Source: Phytophthora quininea | Lineage: Eukaryota > Oomycota > Peronosporomycetes > Peronosporales > Peronosporaceae | DNA: 64,000 nt | Assembly (NCBI GenBank): GCA_011947345.1 | Contig: JAAVTG010000561.1 | Coordinates: forward strand, 558,001 to 622,000 | Reading direction: 5' to 3' | Part shown: positions 1 to 11,512 of the stretch, piece by piece | Layout: every line of letters starts with the position of its first letter | Position numbering within the stretch: position 1 is the stretch's first letter | The notes under the pieces: generated by a model | What the model was told of the DNA's origin: nothing | Database searches by the model: none | What the model saw: only the letters and a program-made list of their open reading frames with translations | Position numbers and translations under genes: made by a program

Positions 1-1165
1 TGCGGTGGACGGCGCCGAAAACGGTGGCGGGGACATTTGAGGCCAGTGCCGACCAGCACCTGGTGTGCCCCTGCGCTCGGGTCATGTCCCTGACATCTTG
101 AGATGGAAGTGAAGCAGCTGGTAGGCTCGGTCGCCGCAACCTGCCCACGAGTGCTAGGTTGGTGATCTCCATGTCTCGTCAAACCGGCGAGGTTGCTCAC
201 AGAGAGACACTGGAGGCTTGCACGGCGGCGGCGGTGAAAATGCCGTCGGTCTTTGTCGATCCTGTCTGCCGACTATCCGGTGTTGAATGCCGACGATAGG
301 CGTCGGCGCCAAGCTGGCGGCCACGTATTGGTCTGGATAGCCCGGGTGCATCTTCCCTCCCGAGCCGGGCTTGCTTTCGACCAGCATAATCGACCGGACG
401 ACACCCCCGTGCAATGCCAATGCAAAGATGCCATGCAACGTCCACGGGCACCACCGCGGTCCAAGAGCGTTCGTGGCGATCGCCGCCCAGAGCACGCCAG
501 CTCACTTGCCAGCAAAAAATTGGGCCGCCAATAATGCTGTGAGATATGAACGCCTTGCCGTGTATGCAATGCAGCTGAAATTGGCTCCTTCCGACGCCTT
601 GAGCTCCGGCCGCGGAGCCGTACAGGCCGTGTCGGGATCTAGACGTTTTTCCGGTCGACTGATTCGAAACGCCACGCTAGAAGCTGCCCGGAGCGCGCGG
701 GCAAGTCGACTGTGGCAAAACCTTTTAGGTGGTGTAATAACGGTGGGGGAATCAGCCCCCGCGGTGGACCGGGACTAAGCCTGCCGGTCGATGATCGTTT
801 CGCTTCGCCCGCCACAATTTTGGATAGAAATCTGCACGGACGACGCGTGCCCCGCGCTGCACTGCTGGCCGGCGCCGGCGAGACTCCGGTCACGAGCAAA
901 CTCAAGTCCGCAGTGACATTCCCAGCTAAAAACAGCCGAGCGCTCGAAAGCACCCTGCACGGTGTACAGTCTCTCGATCCTTGCTTGGATCGTGACGAAT
1001 CCGAGCGAGGAAAGTCACTTTGCAGATCGCAACCGGCTGGTGATCGTTAACTGCACCCCCACGCGGACCGCTGCACTGCCCACTCTTTCATTTGCGAAAA
1101 GGAACGCGAAAGCTCACATCGACACGGCTTTCGCGCAGTAATAGTTCGCCTGTAGACAGCGCTAC
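1..1165. other. No supported gene
   Basis: GC-rich stretch upstream of the zinc-repeat gene. Open frames exist on both strands (longest about 135 codons at 371-778 +), but none has a recognisable motif, signal peptide or conserved domain, and they overlap each other antisense as expected from base composition. It probably contains the promoter of the next gene. An old degraded element cannot be excluded. Confidence 0.5.
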
Positions 1166-1183
1166 ATGTTAGTACCGACCCAA

Positions 1184-2217
1184 ATGGACTCGCACCCGTG
1201 GATCACGACCCAAGCCCCGGCGGCGCCGACCCCGCCTACCATAGCCAGCACAACCTCGACATGGCGCCCGACGCGCTCAAGAAGCACCTTTGAACAGCTC
1301 CAGCGTCAGCATCAACCTGGCCACGTCGTTGACCCCCGCCAGCACGCCGCTGCTGCCGTCGTTCGGCAGCATCAGCCCCGCCAACACCACCACCGCCACC
1401 AGATTCCCCGTCGTCGGGGGCAGCTCTATGCTCACGTCGCTCCGGCTCGAGTACTGCAGGTTCCAGGGCTGCCCCAATTTCGGCAAAATGCAGGGCTACT
1501 GCCACGACCACATCCAGGGTCGACCGGCCCCGCACCAATCGCAGTTCCAGGCGTCCCCGCACAGCACATTCGCACAGAACCCGGCGGTGCCACTACCAAG
1601 CATTGTGCTGCCGTCCCCTGTGCAGGCCCAGCAGCACGTGCAGCTCCAGGTGCAGACCCAGCCCCAATATCTACCAGCGCTGAGTACCGTCGTGCCCACC
1701 CGCACCCGCCAGACCGTGTCGGTGTCGGCCTACCAGAGCTACGACGCGGAACCCCAGAGCCCGCTGTTCCTCGACACCACCTCGAGCTACAAGCCGTCCC
1801 CCATCTACACCAAAAACACAACCTTCATGACGACCCCACTAAGCAAGAAGCCCCGGATGGTGGCCAGTCCGACACCGTCGACCAGCAGCACCAGCGGCTC
1901 CAAGCCGACGGCCAAATGCCGTCGCGACGGATGCACCAACGACGCCCGCCGGAAGGGCCTCTGCATGGAGCACGGCGGCCGGCACTTTTGCAAGATGGCG
2001 GGCTGCCAAAAATGCGCTCACCGCGGTGGTTTCTGCATTTCCCATGGAGGTGGTCGCCGCTGCGCTGTGGCCGGCTGTGCCAAATCCGCACAATCCGGTG
2101 GTATCTGCTACAGCCATGGAGGAGGCAAACGCTGTGCTACCGAAGGATGCACACGCGGCGCGTAGCGGCGGGTACTGCATCAAACATGGAAAGCAGATGC
2201 AGCAGCAACGACAGTGA
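1184..2217 (+). CDS. Cys/His zinc-repeat protein (WRKY19-like CxxxGC…HGGG repeats), frame-broken
   Basis: Not a WRKY domain itself but the repeat found beside it in WRKY19-like proteins: units of C-x4-C, nine residues, C-x2-H-G-G. One divergent unit (CRFQGCPNFGKMQGYCHDH) lies near 1,450-1,510 and four tandem units at about 1,915-2,200, probably binding zinc. The middle is Ser/Thr/Pro/Gln-rich, as in transcription-related proteins. Start chosen at ATG 1184; a second in-frame ATG lies at 1166. The frame breaks near 1,195-1,205 and 1,287, where one missing C or T in a short run would restore it, and again near 2,160, where two missing bases in a GCGCG run turn the last unit into a stop (RGA*), although the continuation (SGGYCIKHGK) lies in the next frame. 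With those bases counted, the span is an exact multiple of three, about 345 residues. DNA binding is inferred. Confidence 0.75.
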
Positions 2218-2388
2218 TAAAGGTGGCGACCACGGTGGTGGTGATATGATGCAGTTAGGATGTATAAAGGTATGATATGAGGAGTTGCGTCCAGATGTCG
2301 CTGTAGAAAATGAAAATCGGGGCCGGAGCAGTGCCCAGCCAGCAAAGCAATAACAAATGTATCACTAGCCGCGAGTTTCATCACAGTT

Positions 2389-5300
2389 CTACGGTGTCTT
2401 CTTGTTTAAAGTCGGCCGCCGGGGCTGCAGAGTTTGCAGCAACACATTGTCCATCTCATCTTGGGCGTCCTCCACGGTCCGGTCGCACACAACCTCGCTA
2501 GTCGCACCATGACGGCTTTTTCCAGTCGCAAACCATGCCAGCAAGTCATTCGAGGCCAGTTCCAAGTCGTCTTGCGCTTCGTCCAAAGCCCGACGAGTTA
2601 CTCGCTCAGCCAGCACTACCAACGACGTGGTGAAGTGAATTAACGTCACGAAACTTCCCACCCGACGACTTAGTTCCCACAGCTGTTGGGCCACGTAACG
2701 CGGGGTGGTGGGGATTAGATCCTGCTGGCGCAGTGTCGCCAGGCAAGGACGCACTCGGAACCCATCGACGCAATAAGCAACATGCGGGCTTGAAGACGCC
2801 AACTTTGCAAGCTGTTCGAGAGCCTGCAGACTGCTGGAAGCTTGGGCAAGGTTGACGAACCCGACCAGATGTCGACTACAGCTTCGCCGAGCTGCCGCTT
2901 GATAAAACGATAACCGGTTCCCGACGACGCCTACGAGTCGTGGTCGGAGTCGAGCGACGACGTCCTGCAGAATCCGTGCATCACCTTGAGCTGCAGTCTC
3001 GAGGAAACCGAGGACATCGATCGAAATCGACGACGTCGATGACGACGCAAAAGTCTGGAGAAGCTGCGAGAGCTGAGGGCTAAATGCTTTCATCACTTTC
3101 TGAGGCTTCACCCCACTCCTCATGAAGAGCGCAGTTTCTCCACCGTCGCTGTCGTTTTCGTCAGTGTTGCCGCCGTCGTCGTCATCGTCAGAATACTCGT
3201 CAAGTTCGCCGTCGTCCGGTGCTCGAACCCGCACCGGCACACTTTGCAGGATAATAATTTTGTTGATGGCACAGCCGACGCGAGCTTCCAAGGTTTGATA
3301 GAAGGTCGTTGACTCAGGCGCGCCGACAATCAGACATCGTGGAGTCTGTACAGCTCGAACACATCGCTCAAAGGCACGTAATTGCTCGCATTCCTCCTCT
3401 GCAAAGCCGTCCTGTTGTTGCCAAGCAGCGTATTGTTGAAAGCTGATGACGGCGAACCCAAGCGGATCGACGACTTCACGAAGCTGTGGCAAATCGAGCA
3501 CGCCGACGCTGCCCACAGCCACTACAATTTGTTTGCACAAGAAAGTCGATCGCAGTTTTGAGATCCCGTAAGACGAGTCGTCGGATTTGAAGCTGGCCAA
3601 ATCGAATTCCATGATGGTCGGATGCTCGTTGAACACGGCAAGCATCTCTTGCGTCGCTGACGAACAAGGGACCGAGCTGTACAGTACAAATTGCGGCATG
3701 GTGATGATATTGATCAGTTCTTTGGCTTGGGCTGGAGTCCGCGGGTAGTTGTACAAGAGAAACTTTTGTCGGAAACTGGATCGAAACAGCAGTTCACTCA
3801 GTTCTTGTCGAGTCCTCGACGAGCAATCAAGCCAAATGAACTCTTGCGCCTTGGCTGCTGCTTGGACTGTTCCAAGCTGATCATCGTCAGTGCACTCGCC
3901 TATCAAGCATCCGACCATCGGCGCTAAAGATCCATTCATTTCTCCACAAACTTTAGCGTGATCACTAGCCGTGTCCACAGGAATTCGCTTCACAAGTCCG
4001 AGCTTCCAATATGGTGCTAACCACGCAGGTGAATCAGAAGAACTCGACCTACTAACGAACAGAACGCTAGTAGGTCTCACAATTGTCGTTTCCAGCTCGG
4101 AAGGAGGGATACTCGTCCATGGAAAACCTAACAAAAGGATCTTCTGTGAGAGTGAAGTGTTAGAACTGATTACCACTCGCCGAAGGAGCTTCAACAGCAG
4201 TGTCGGTGGCACATTAGACCCCGAACGTGTTAGTTCGAGGAACTGCCGAGTCTCTCCTGACTCATCGTTAGTAGCTTTTAGTACCGCGACGAATGAGTCG
4301 AACGTGAGTAAGCGAAAGCCGAATCGCTCAGCAACTGCAGTCCACGTAGCTACTGGGACAAGAAGCTGAGAATCCGCTACCAACACCACGTTGGGGTCAA
4401 ATACCGAGTAGAACAAGTCTTGAAGCACGGTTTCCGGCTTCTTACTCGACTGTAAGTTGAGATGCAGCGTAGGCATCACCGTATTAGCTGAAGTCGAGCC
4501 CAAATGAACAGCGAAGTTAATGTGCCAGTCAGCAGGTGCGGTGACCCTAAAATCCCGATGGAATACTGAGGTTGACGTGAGTTCTTCACAGTCAAATAAT
4601 ACGCAACGGCGACAACCAGACTCTGTTAGCTGCTTCACAAGTTCAGAAATCACTTCTTGTAACGACGTGTGCTTCTTCAATTCATCTGAAACGTTGATCA
4701 GCTTGTACTGAGCCAGACGCTCACACAGCACACGAAATATTGCTGTACGCAAGGAATTGTCCACTTTCGTATCCAGAGTAATAGCGACAACCTGACGAAC
4801 CTCTTGTTTGACTTCTTCTTCCACTTTTTCTTAGCAAGCGTGGCCTTCGGACGCTCCTGAGAGCGCTCTAACATGGCTGGGTCTTCATTGAGACCGCGAC
4901 TTCGATACGTGAGAAGCCATTCGCCAAGCCATCGGCAGGCGTCCAAGGGATCTGCTAACTTTTCTCTATCAACTCCTGCAACCCCGTGGATAGCACTTCT
5001 TCAACACTGCTTTGAGAGACTCCAAACTTTTGCTGTGCCACAGCTCGAGCTTTCACGTTCCGCTTATCCAACAGGCTGTTGGTGATTGAAGACGGAGAGA
5101 CAGCACTACCAAAGAAGAAACAAAGTTCACGAGCGGCACTGGATTCGGAGTCACTGCCATGGGTGGCATTCCGAGTGCCATCCTCTCCAAATCTCGCCCT
5201 CAACGTCCACGGATGCGTCTCACGCGCTTTGATGCTGTTTGTCGGACCCATAAGACCCCTCCAAGCCCGAATTGCATGTGGACGTGACAATTGCAACGCC

Positions 5301-6634
5301 ATAATCTCACCACTAGTCATGAAGTTTAACAATGTTTCAAAGAATATCTTCCCACAGTGCTCGGCGTAGAACTCACCCGCCTGGTCACGAGAGAGGCGTA
5401 AACGACGCTGCCGCTCTACTGTAAATCCAAACAGGTTGATCATGTGTAGTATTTCCTGAACCGTATCTGACCTGCACGCTGCATTCGGCTTGATCAGAGC
5501 CAACGTGAATTCAATCGGTTGCCCGTTCGAATCACTTCTAGACACGTTTCTGACACTTAGTTTCGGGCCAAATGACACGAACAAACCGCTTTCAAAACCC
5601 AAAGCTTCATCGGTCGTTGCATTGGGGAAAACCCCAGCTGGAAGCTCCACCGACGGCAACTTGTCCGGCACCTGCGCTCGAACAGACTCTGGGAAATATA
5701 GTCTCGCATACTCCACATTGGCGGGACCAAGAGTGATTCGAAGAGTATAATTCAAATCGAGACCTTCAACCACGACCACGTCGACGCCTTTATCGCCTAC
5801 AACATCCTTCCAGAGCTGCACAATGCCGTCACAAACCTGCTGTGCTGGTCCGGGGTTGCTAAACCCACAAAGCGACAGGATTTCGTCGATGGACAAAATG
5901 CAAGCTTCAGCTGTGGCGACGACGACCGCTCTTACTCCCATTCCAAGCGCCGAAAGCAGAGCCTCTTTCCTACCATGAAACTTTGGCAGCAATACAACAA
6001 CGGCGCGCTCTAGACGTGGTGTAGATGGCGGAAACAATGTAAATCTTTCGCGATGGACGCTGCTTGAGTGCGCGCTGCAGAATATGCCGTTCTGAATGGC
6101 GTTGAGACCGCAGAGAGCTCGAAGCTGCCATTGATCATGAGGCACCGAGTCAGCGAGAGCTTTCTGACGGACAACCACCGGGTCCCAGTGTCCCGCGATA
6201 TCGTCAAAGAGCTTAATCCCAGCGTTACTATCGCCCGATGCAATAGCTGCAGGGAGTTTAAGTAGCAGTACGAGCGTCGGACCGTTGGTCATCGCTTTTA
6301 AAAAGTCTGCAAAGTTCCGGTCGTCGTCTTCAAATCTCTTCGCTTCGTGTGAAAAGAGTTGGCGAGCTTCTGCGCGTGTGAATTGTTTGACGCGCTGCTG
6401 GACGATCTCGAAACCTTTCTCTTGGATCTTGGCGAAGATGACGGGGAGAAAGTGGCCGTTTGGAAGCAGGAACGCTGCTTCCACCGCCGACACGCCGGGG
6501 ATCGACGACGGTGGTGGTGTGGGCGTAGTTCTATCGACGTCTTGATCGTCGTCAGCATCTGTAGTCGAAGCAAACCTGAACGTTCCGGTGGCGATCTCTG
6601 GCTTGAGGAACACCACCACGAAAGCGTCGCCCAT
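2389..6634 (-). CDS. Giant NDP-kinase (NDK x3) / Dpy-30-like / degenerate adenylate-kinase protein
   Basis: Reads as two long frames (4955-6649 and 2389-4824) joined by a short third frame (4825-4954). The first has NDK-like domains: a degenerate N-terminal one (VVVFLKPE start), a weak second, and a C-terminal one beginning FTLALIKPNA that keeps the active-site motif NATHGSDS. The linker LADPLDACRWLGEWLL resembles a Dpy-30 motif. The second frame has adenylate-kinase-like repeats (KFLLYNYPRTPAQAKEL resembles the AK 'DGFPRT' motif) but no intact P-loop, so kinase activity there is unlikely. Both junctions fit one missing A in an A-run, and a paralogous fragment near 24.87 kb reads through the first junction unbroken. 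Corrected span is a multiple of three, about 1,415 residues. NDK plus Dpy-30 or AK is typical of axonemal proteins (NME5, NME8, AK7), so a zoospore-flagellum role is inferred. Start at ATG 6634 (MGDAF); 6649 is an alternative. Confidence 0.75.
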
Positions 6635-6760
6635 GGTGAGATGGCACACAAGATCCGACCCGTCGTTTGAAGATCACCGGATCATTAATCTCAACGTTAT
6701 TTGCAACGACGACTACGTCTCGTACGACAAGAACAACTACGGACTGCTATCGATGACTCG

Positions 6761-7273
6761 TTAACATCTGAAGCTGAAAAAGCGACCACATGGGCAGTGC
6801 ATAGCTCGGCAGCCGGAGATCCGCGTGACGCCGATGCCGCAGCTTGGACACAGCATGCCGTTCAGTTTCTTGACCGTCGCAGCGTACTCCACGTCCGACT
6901 CCAGCTTGGTTGGCCACATCTTCTCGGCGACAAATCGAGCGTAGGTTTTGTAGTCCAACCCTCCGAGAGCTCGCTTGACGTACTCGGTCGGGAATTCTTT
7001 GCCGCAACAATGCGCTGGGACGAGCGTTCGGTCCTGAAGACCCAACGAGCAGCGCTTGGCAATGCATGGCTCGCAGAATCGGTGACCGCACGGGACCGCA
7101 CGAAGCAGCAGCGACCCGTTGATCGGTTCATCCGGCGGCAAGCACCCGGTGTTGAAGCAGCTCGCGCAATGAGACTGGCCCTCCTTTAAGGCTGAAGCCA
7201 TGCGATTCGCATCAAGGAGCGTAGCGTCGCCCGATGCCGAATCGTGCTCGGTTTTCGAGCAGGAGCCACCCAT
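6761..7273 (-). CDS. RING/IBR-like zinc protein with N-myristoylation signal
   Basis: About 170 residues. The start at 7273 gives MGGSCSK, a strong N-myristoylation motif (Gly2, Ser6, Lys7) with Cys5 available for palmitoylation; an in-frame ATG six codons upstream (7291) would hide it. Two zinc modules follow: an N-terminal RING-like one (CASC…CGHRFCEPC) and a C-terminal one (CPSCGIGVTRISGCRAMHC, then CGRFFSFRC) like RING2/IBR of RBR ubiquitin ligases, including the GC-x2-M context that carries the catalytic Cys in that family. I see no separate IBR between them, so this is a compact form. A role in membrane-anchored ubiquitin transfer is inferred. It starts head-to-head with the START–FYVE gene. 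Confidence 0.7.
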   Translation of the reverse strand: MGGSCSKTEHDSASGDATLLDANRMASALKEGQSHCASCFNTGCLPPDEPINGSLLLRAVPCGHRFCEPCIAKRCSLGLQDRTLVPAHCCGKEFPTEYVKRALGGLDYKTYARFVAEKMWPTKLESDVEYAATVKKLNGMLCPSCGIGVTRISGCRAMHCPCGRFFSFRC

Positions 7274-7843
7274 TCCCAGCGTCTTGGTCAAGAAAGCACC
7301 TTCGTCGTCGCCGTACGGATTTTAAGTGTGGTGCTTGTTGCTGTTGTGGTTGCTGGAACCCAACGTGCTGTGTCAGGCTGTGGAACTACCGAGGAATCGA
7401 CCGCCCCATTAACGGGCTGACAATCTTTGACTCATTTCGATGCCGACGATTACGACGAGCTGCCTGGCGATGCCCGCTTCCGGCTTACCAGCAGTTGTGG
7501 GGTGAAGTTGTTGCAGGCTTTGCAATGCTTCAGTCTCCGGCCTTGCTCGCCTTCCCTTTGTCGTGGTTGGCGGAGGAGATCACTTACCACCATCTCACAC
7601 TGACCAAGACGGGCTCGCCGACCGACTACGACTGGTTACGCAGAACGGCAAGTTATTGCAGCCCTTCCACCAGGTTGTCCTCCGCCCTCCAGCGCAAAGA
7701 TACGCGGGACCAAGTGTCCTTTTTCGACAAGATGGTGTCCACGCTTCAGACGCCTCGTCTAGCGTGATTGCCACGCTACGTTGCTGTGTCTGCGGTGTGA
7801 AGTCAGCGCAGTCTCACTTTGAATTTCGACCGCAGGATCACAG
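7274..7843. other. Divergent intergenic region, no supported gene
   Basis: Separates the RING/IBR-like gene (minus strand) from the START–FYVE gene (plus strand) and presumably holds both promoters. An open frame of 177 codons crosses it on the plus strand, but it overlaps the RING gene antisense, is rich in Arg/Cys/Leu from composition and shows no domain. No clear initiator was found. Confidence 0.45.
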
Positions 7844-9172
7844 ATGCACCGCGACCGGTACCCGCAGATCTCGCTGACGGACGAGGAGCGCGCCAAGTAT
7901 GACCAGGCCGCGCGAGTCTTCCTGCTAGAGACTATGGCCGAGTGCACCAAGTTCGACCCGGACAAGATCGACCCCAAGCAATGGGAATACGTTCGTCGTC
8001 GTCAAGAGATGCGGGTCTACCACAGCGTGCCAGGCACACCCGACCCAAACGTGCTGCTCATGCTCGGCACGGGTCTGATCAACGGGTCGATCGAGGACGT
8101 CATGAGTGGGGTGTACTGCGATACGACGGAGGATCTACGCACCGCCAAGGTGCTGCTTGGGTTCCCGTTGGCTGGCGGTGCAGTGATGAACGCAAGCGAG
8201 CGACGAAGCAGCAAGGACCCGTTCCGCTTCGCCGGTATCAAGTGGTGCGCTGCCCGGTCGGTGTGGGGTTTGATGCGGGACCGGGATATGCTTACGTACG
8301 AACGTATGGGGATGACGGTCGACGCCAACGGGGAGCCGTGGGCTTACCATACACTGCAGTCGATCCGACGACCAGTGGCCGATGGAGGCGATCCCAGGCA
8401 TGCAGCGCCAACACACAGCCTCGTGCTATCTGTACCGACCTCGACGTGATCTCAACAAGACCGAGGTCTTCCTCTGGGGATCCATCTACAAGTTCGGCAA
8501 GTACCCGGACAAAGTCATCTACTACGGGGTCGCCACGACGTGGCTGAACGTCGTACACAGTCCGAGGAGCGGCCACGCCAAGAAGTTTAGTACATTGATG
8601 GAGCGCGCGGAGAGCCACGGGTGGACACCGTCGAGGTACGTACACGAATCGTCACCTGGATCAATGCCTAATGTTTGTCTGCTTGGTGTATAGCGAGTCG
8701 TGTCATGTGTGCTCCAAGCAACCGCTTCTAGGCAGCTACTCGGTCTGTGCTGGCTGCCATCAGGTGCGATAAAGCATCGATGAGAGAGATTAAATGGCTA
8801 ACACCCTTACCTGCAGAGCGTCTGCAAGGACTGCTCCCGTCAGAAAGACATTTTGCGTTGGAAATCAAAGGCAGGAAGCCCCAGCGCAGACTGTTCTGCA
8901 TCCTGTGCATCAAGAGCGTGATCGGCAGCGCCCACTGGAGCGTGGACGACCACATTGAAGCCAGCGGGATCGAGTCGGAGCCAGAGTTCTCCACAACGCA
9001 GACGATGTCGACAGAGAGCGTCAGCAGCATCCGCAGCAACAGTCTGCTGGGCCAGAACCAGCTCGCAGACCCGTTCCGACCGCGGGTCTCGTCTTCGCCG
9101 ATGTCGAACCTGCCAGTCTTAGGCGCTCGAGGACCGCTCGACCCAGACGCACAGCTCGTCCTGGACTGGTAG
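7844..9172 (+). CDS. START domain – FYVE-type zinc finger protein
   Basis: A lineage-expanded oomycete architecture: a lipid-binding START domain (about 7,950-8,600; core WRYVRRRQ-like start, later GMQRQHTASCYLYRP and DKVIYYGVATTWLNVV) followed by a FYVE-like finger. The finger is built from three exons: CHVCSKQPLLGSYSVCAGCHQ, an intron beginning gtgcgataaag and ending cctgcag, then VCKDCSRQKD and the final FCILC, giving four CxxC pairs but lacking the RRHHCR core that binds PI3P. A first intron (gtacgt…tatag) runs about 8,637-8,690. Frame breaks near 8,360 (net two missing bases, at C runs) and near 8,860 (one) separate clearly coding frames. The C-terminal 70 residues are Ser-rich and disordered. 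Membrane lipid sensing or transfer is inferred. Confidence 0.75.
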
Positions 9173-9331
9173 TCGACAGTATAAGACACCCACTCCATCT
9201 TCAATGCACGAAGCAGCCGCTACGTATCAACTTGATGTACTACCTGAGACCGCGTCGAGTCAGGCGATCGGACCTCATGTATGATGTCCATCTGGGCGAT
9301 CATCAAAATATCACAATAGCTAAAGGTAAAA

Positions 9332-9970
9332 ATGTCCGAGAAGATGCCACCTACGGCGATCGATGCAGACGCCGACCGGTTTCCGTTCTGCGTCGTGTGG
9401 TGTCCGCTGCCTGTCGTCACGTGGGTGCTGCCGTTCATCGGCCATCTCGGCGTCGCGGACTCGCAGGGGTGAACAAGAGCTTCGGTATCGTAAATGTTAC
9501 ATTTGGGAAGATATCCCTAATGTTATTTTTACCATGTGCGGCAGAGTGATCTACGATTTTGCGGGCAGCTACACGATCGGTCAAGACAATTTCTTATTCG
9601 GCATCCCGGCGAGATACGTGCAACTGAATGTCGCCTCTGACCATGTGACTCGCTGGGACGAAGCAGTGGCCAAAGGTTGCAAGAGCTACTCGAAACATTC
9701 CTACAATTTCTTGTAAGTTCATTATTTTATTTGTAGTAGTATTTTTCCTTAGACCTTTTTTTTCTTATCGTGCTCAGTACGGACAATTGCCATTCACTTG
9801 TGGCGGAATGCCTCAATCAATTCCCTGCAAGTGGGCGCACCAATTGGAACATGGTGACGCTCTGCGTTTGGGTGTTTTTCCGAGGCCAATATGTGGATTT
9901 CCGAGCTTTCCTCAAGACGTGGCTGCCATTTGTACTGCTCGTGGTTATGGCCGCGAAATTTGCTGCCTAG
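9332..9970 (+). CDS. TMEM222 / DUF778 family membrane protein
   Basis: Three exons: 9332-9468, 9545-9712 and 9778-9970, with GT–AG introns of 76 and 65 bases and consistent phases. The protein, about 165 residues, carries the family blocks in order: FCVVWCPLPVVTWVLPFIGH, then DFAGSYTIGQDNFLFG with ARYVQL, then DNCHSLVAECLN and a C-terminal membrane segment (FLKTWLPFVLLVVMAAKF). The conserved Cys and the DNCHS His suggest a papain-like permuted fold, as proposed for related families; no biochemical role is firmly known. Ends 72 bases from the convergent temptin-like gene 1. Confidence 0.88.
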
Positions 9971-10041
9971 AGGTGCCTACTATCAAAGGTGATCATTAAA
10001 AACAGAGATGTATTGCCGAATTGCTGCTACAGAGTCAGCAA

Positions 10042-10641
10042 TTAAACAAAGTTCCAAGCCGTTGTGGCGAGGATCCCAACAACAGCCATGAAAATTGGAC
10101 TGAGAGCCGACGCATCGCTCGTGCTTGAGCTTGGCGTGGATGCTGTCGGAGTAGTTACAGATGATTTCCCACTGGAGCTGGAAGCAGCAGTCGACCCGGT
10201 AGAGTTGGATGTCTTGTTGGAAACCAGTTCTGGGACCCCTGAGCCTGAGCCGCAAACGATGTTTGCCCACAAGCTTTCGTCCGAGGTCTTGGTCGCGTCG
10301 TCCGGGTGGGAGACACCGTCGGTCCACTGCACAACTGCGTTGGTGTCTTTATCCCACTCGCAACACGGGTCACCCAATTCTTGACCGTTCGTCTGTCCGT
10401 CTCCATCGGTATCAGCTTCGCAAAGTTCCTTGGTCCACTTGTGTCCAGCCTTGGCGAAGGCATCCCCGAAATCGTTGGTAGATGCATCATCACCCGTGCC
10501 GTCCGGATGGCCGATTGCTGGCGTGTCAGGCACACTGCCGCCGTTGGGCAGCATGGCAACAAACGCGCGCGAACCTTCTACAACGAAAGCGCCTGCTGCT
10601 ACAGCGAGGCATCCAAGCATACGGCAGGCTGAAACCTTCAT
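10042..10641 (-). CDS. Temptin-like Cys/Cys secreted protein, copy 1
   Basis: 199 residues. N-terminal signal peptide, then the temptin-like Cys/Cys domain (AFVAMLPNGGSVPDTPAIGH; ELCEADTDGDGQTNGQELG; DPCCEW; SLWANIVC), a Ser/Thr-rich stalk, and a hydrophobic tail (SPIFMAVVGILATTAW) that looks like a GPI-anchor signal. DTDGDGQTNGQE matches an EF-hand-like Asp-rich calcium loop. Temptin is a secreted pheromone-associated protein in Aplysia; the oomycete function is not known, but a cell-surface or apoplastic role is likely. The frame is intact, unlike copies 4-6. Confidence 0.8.
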   Translation of the reverse strand: MKVSACRMLGCLAVAAGAFVVEGSRAFVAMLPNGGSVPDTPAIGHPDGTGDDASTNDFGDAFAKAGHKWTKELCEADTDGDGQTNGQELGDPCCEWDKDTNAVVQWTDGVSHPDDATKTSDESLWANIVCGSGSGVPELVSNKTSNSTGSTAASSSSGKSSVTTPTASTPSSSTSDASALSPIFMAVVGILATTAWNFV

Positions 10642-10696
10642 GGAATCCGGTGTTCTTTCGATAAAGCGAAGATCGGGACGTCTGTGTTGTCTTCGG

Positions 10697-10712
10697 GGGT
10701 TGAAAAATGAAG
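10697..10712 (-). promoter_or_regulatory. Oomycete Inr/FPR-like core promoter, temptin copy 1
   Basis: On the minus strand reads CTTCATTTTTCAACCC, close to the oomycete initiator plus flanking-region consensus GCTCATTYYNCAWTTT. It lies 56-71 bases upstream of the start at 10641. The same element recurs upstream of the other five temptin-like genes. Confidence 0.55.
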
Positions 10713-11424
10713 TGGAGCGTATTGATGAAAAGAAGACACCACCGTTATCGTGGTCTAGGCAACCAAGCCAAACTCATAAGTTTGGGTGGTGCAGGCTCCT
10801 TGCTGACAAGCTAGAAAGTTTTGTTGCTGTGGTGCTTGCCGGCATGAAATGAGACGTTTGAACGACAGAAGCGCGTGCTCGGGTCAGATAAGTTTTCCCA
10901 TACAGCAAAAGAGCAAACACAAGCTCTCGTGAAGACGGTGGCTCTTGCTTTCTCGTATCTTTATCGAAAGCTTCGGTTGGCATCGATGTTTTCGTGAGGA
11001 AACCACACGAAAATCGATGCACTTGCGGATACGAACTTCAGAGGGGATAGTTGGGCTCCTGGTTTCGCAGAACACTCAACTAACAAGCTTATTTGTCAAC
11101 AGTTTGTGGCCGTGTGGAGCGAAGCATTAAAGTCTTTCACAACTAGATACGTGGAATACTTGAGGCGCTGAAGGATACACCCGAAACACTATAGTTTTCA
11201 TCTTTGTCCAGTCGACGTTTGATAAGCGCTTGAATTGGCCAACGATTATAACCCTACGAGCTGGAAGCTGCTCCTGGACGCTGTGAACTGGACCCAAATC
11301 TCGCTTCTCCAGTCCGATCGACGGAAATCACTGTTATTGCTCACAAGTTCACACGATACTTTTTCGCTGTTCGGTATCGTCTCAAAAGATATGCCGGTGC
11401 TCGTCGTTGCGGAAGGTAACATCG
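10713..11424. other. Intergenic region with possible gene remnant
   Basis: No supported gene. A short plus-strand frame from 11,235 contains MPVLVVAEGNIGILLDSIS; a loosely similar stretch (KKSVLVLEGLASEIF) occurs on the minus strand near 18,410-18,470, just outside the other arm of the inverted repeat. This suggests the duplication once extended further and has decayed here. I do not recognise the source gene. Confidence 0.35.
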
Positions 11425-11512
11425 GAATTCTTCTGGACAGCATCTCGAAGCGGAGCTTAAACTCACGGCAACCACCGACATCAAATGATCGAGAAGCGCG
11501 TGCCCCAGCAAG

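Noticed and set aside
1166..2275. Longest open frame over the zinc-repeat gene (369 codons)
   Set aside because: Only its first few codons are in the coding frame; afterwards it is a His/Arg/Pro-rich out-of-frame reading, while the Cys/His repeats lie in another frame.
4955..6649. Two separate genes for the NDK and AK-like frames
   Set aside because: The bridging 43-codon frame is coding-like, the corrected span is divisible by three, and the paralogue at 24.87 kb is continuous across one junction.
7234..7767. 177-codon plus-strand frame between the RING and START–FYVE genes
   Set aside because: Overlaps the start of the RING gene antisense, composition-driven, no recognisable motif.
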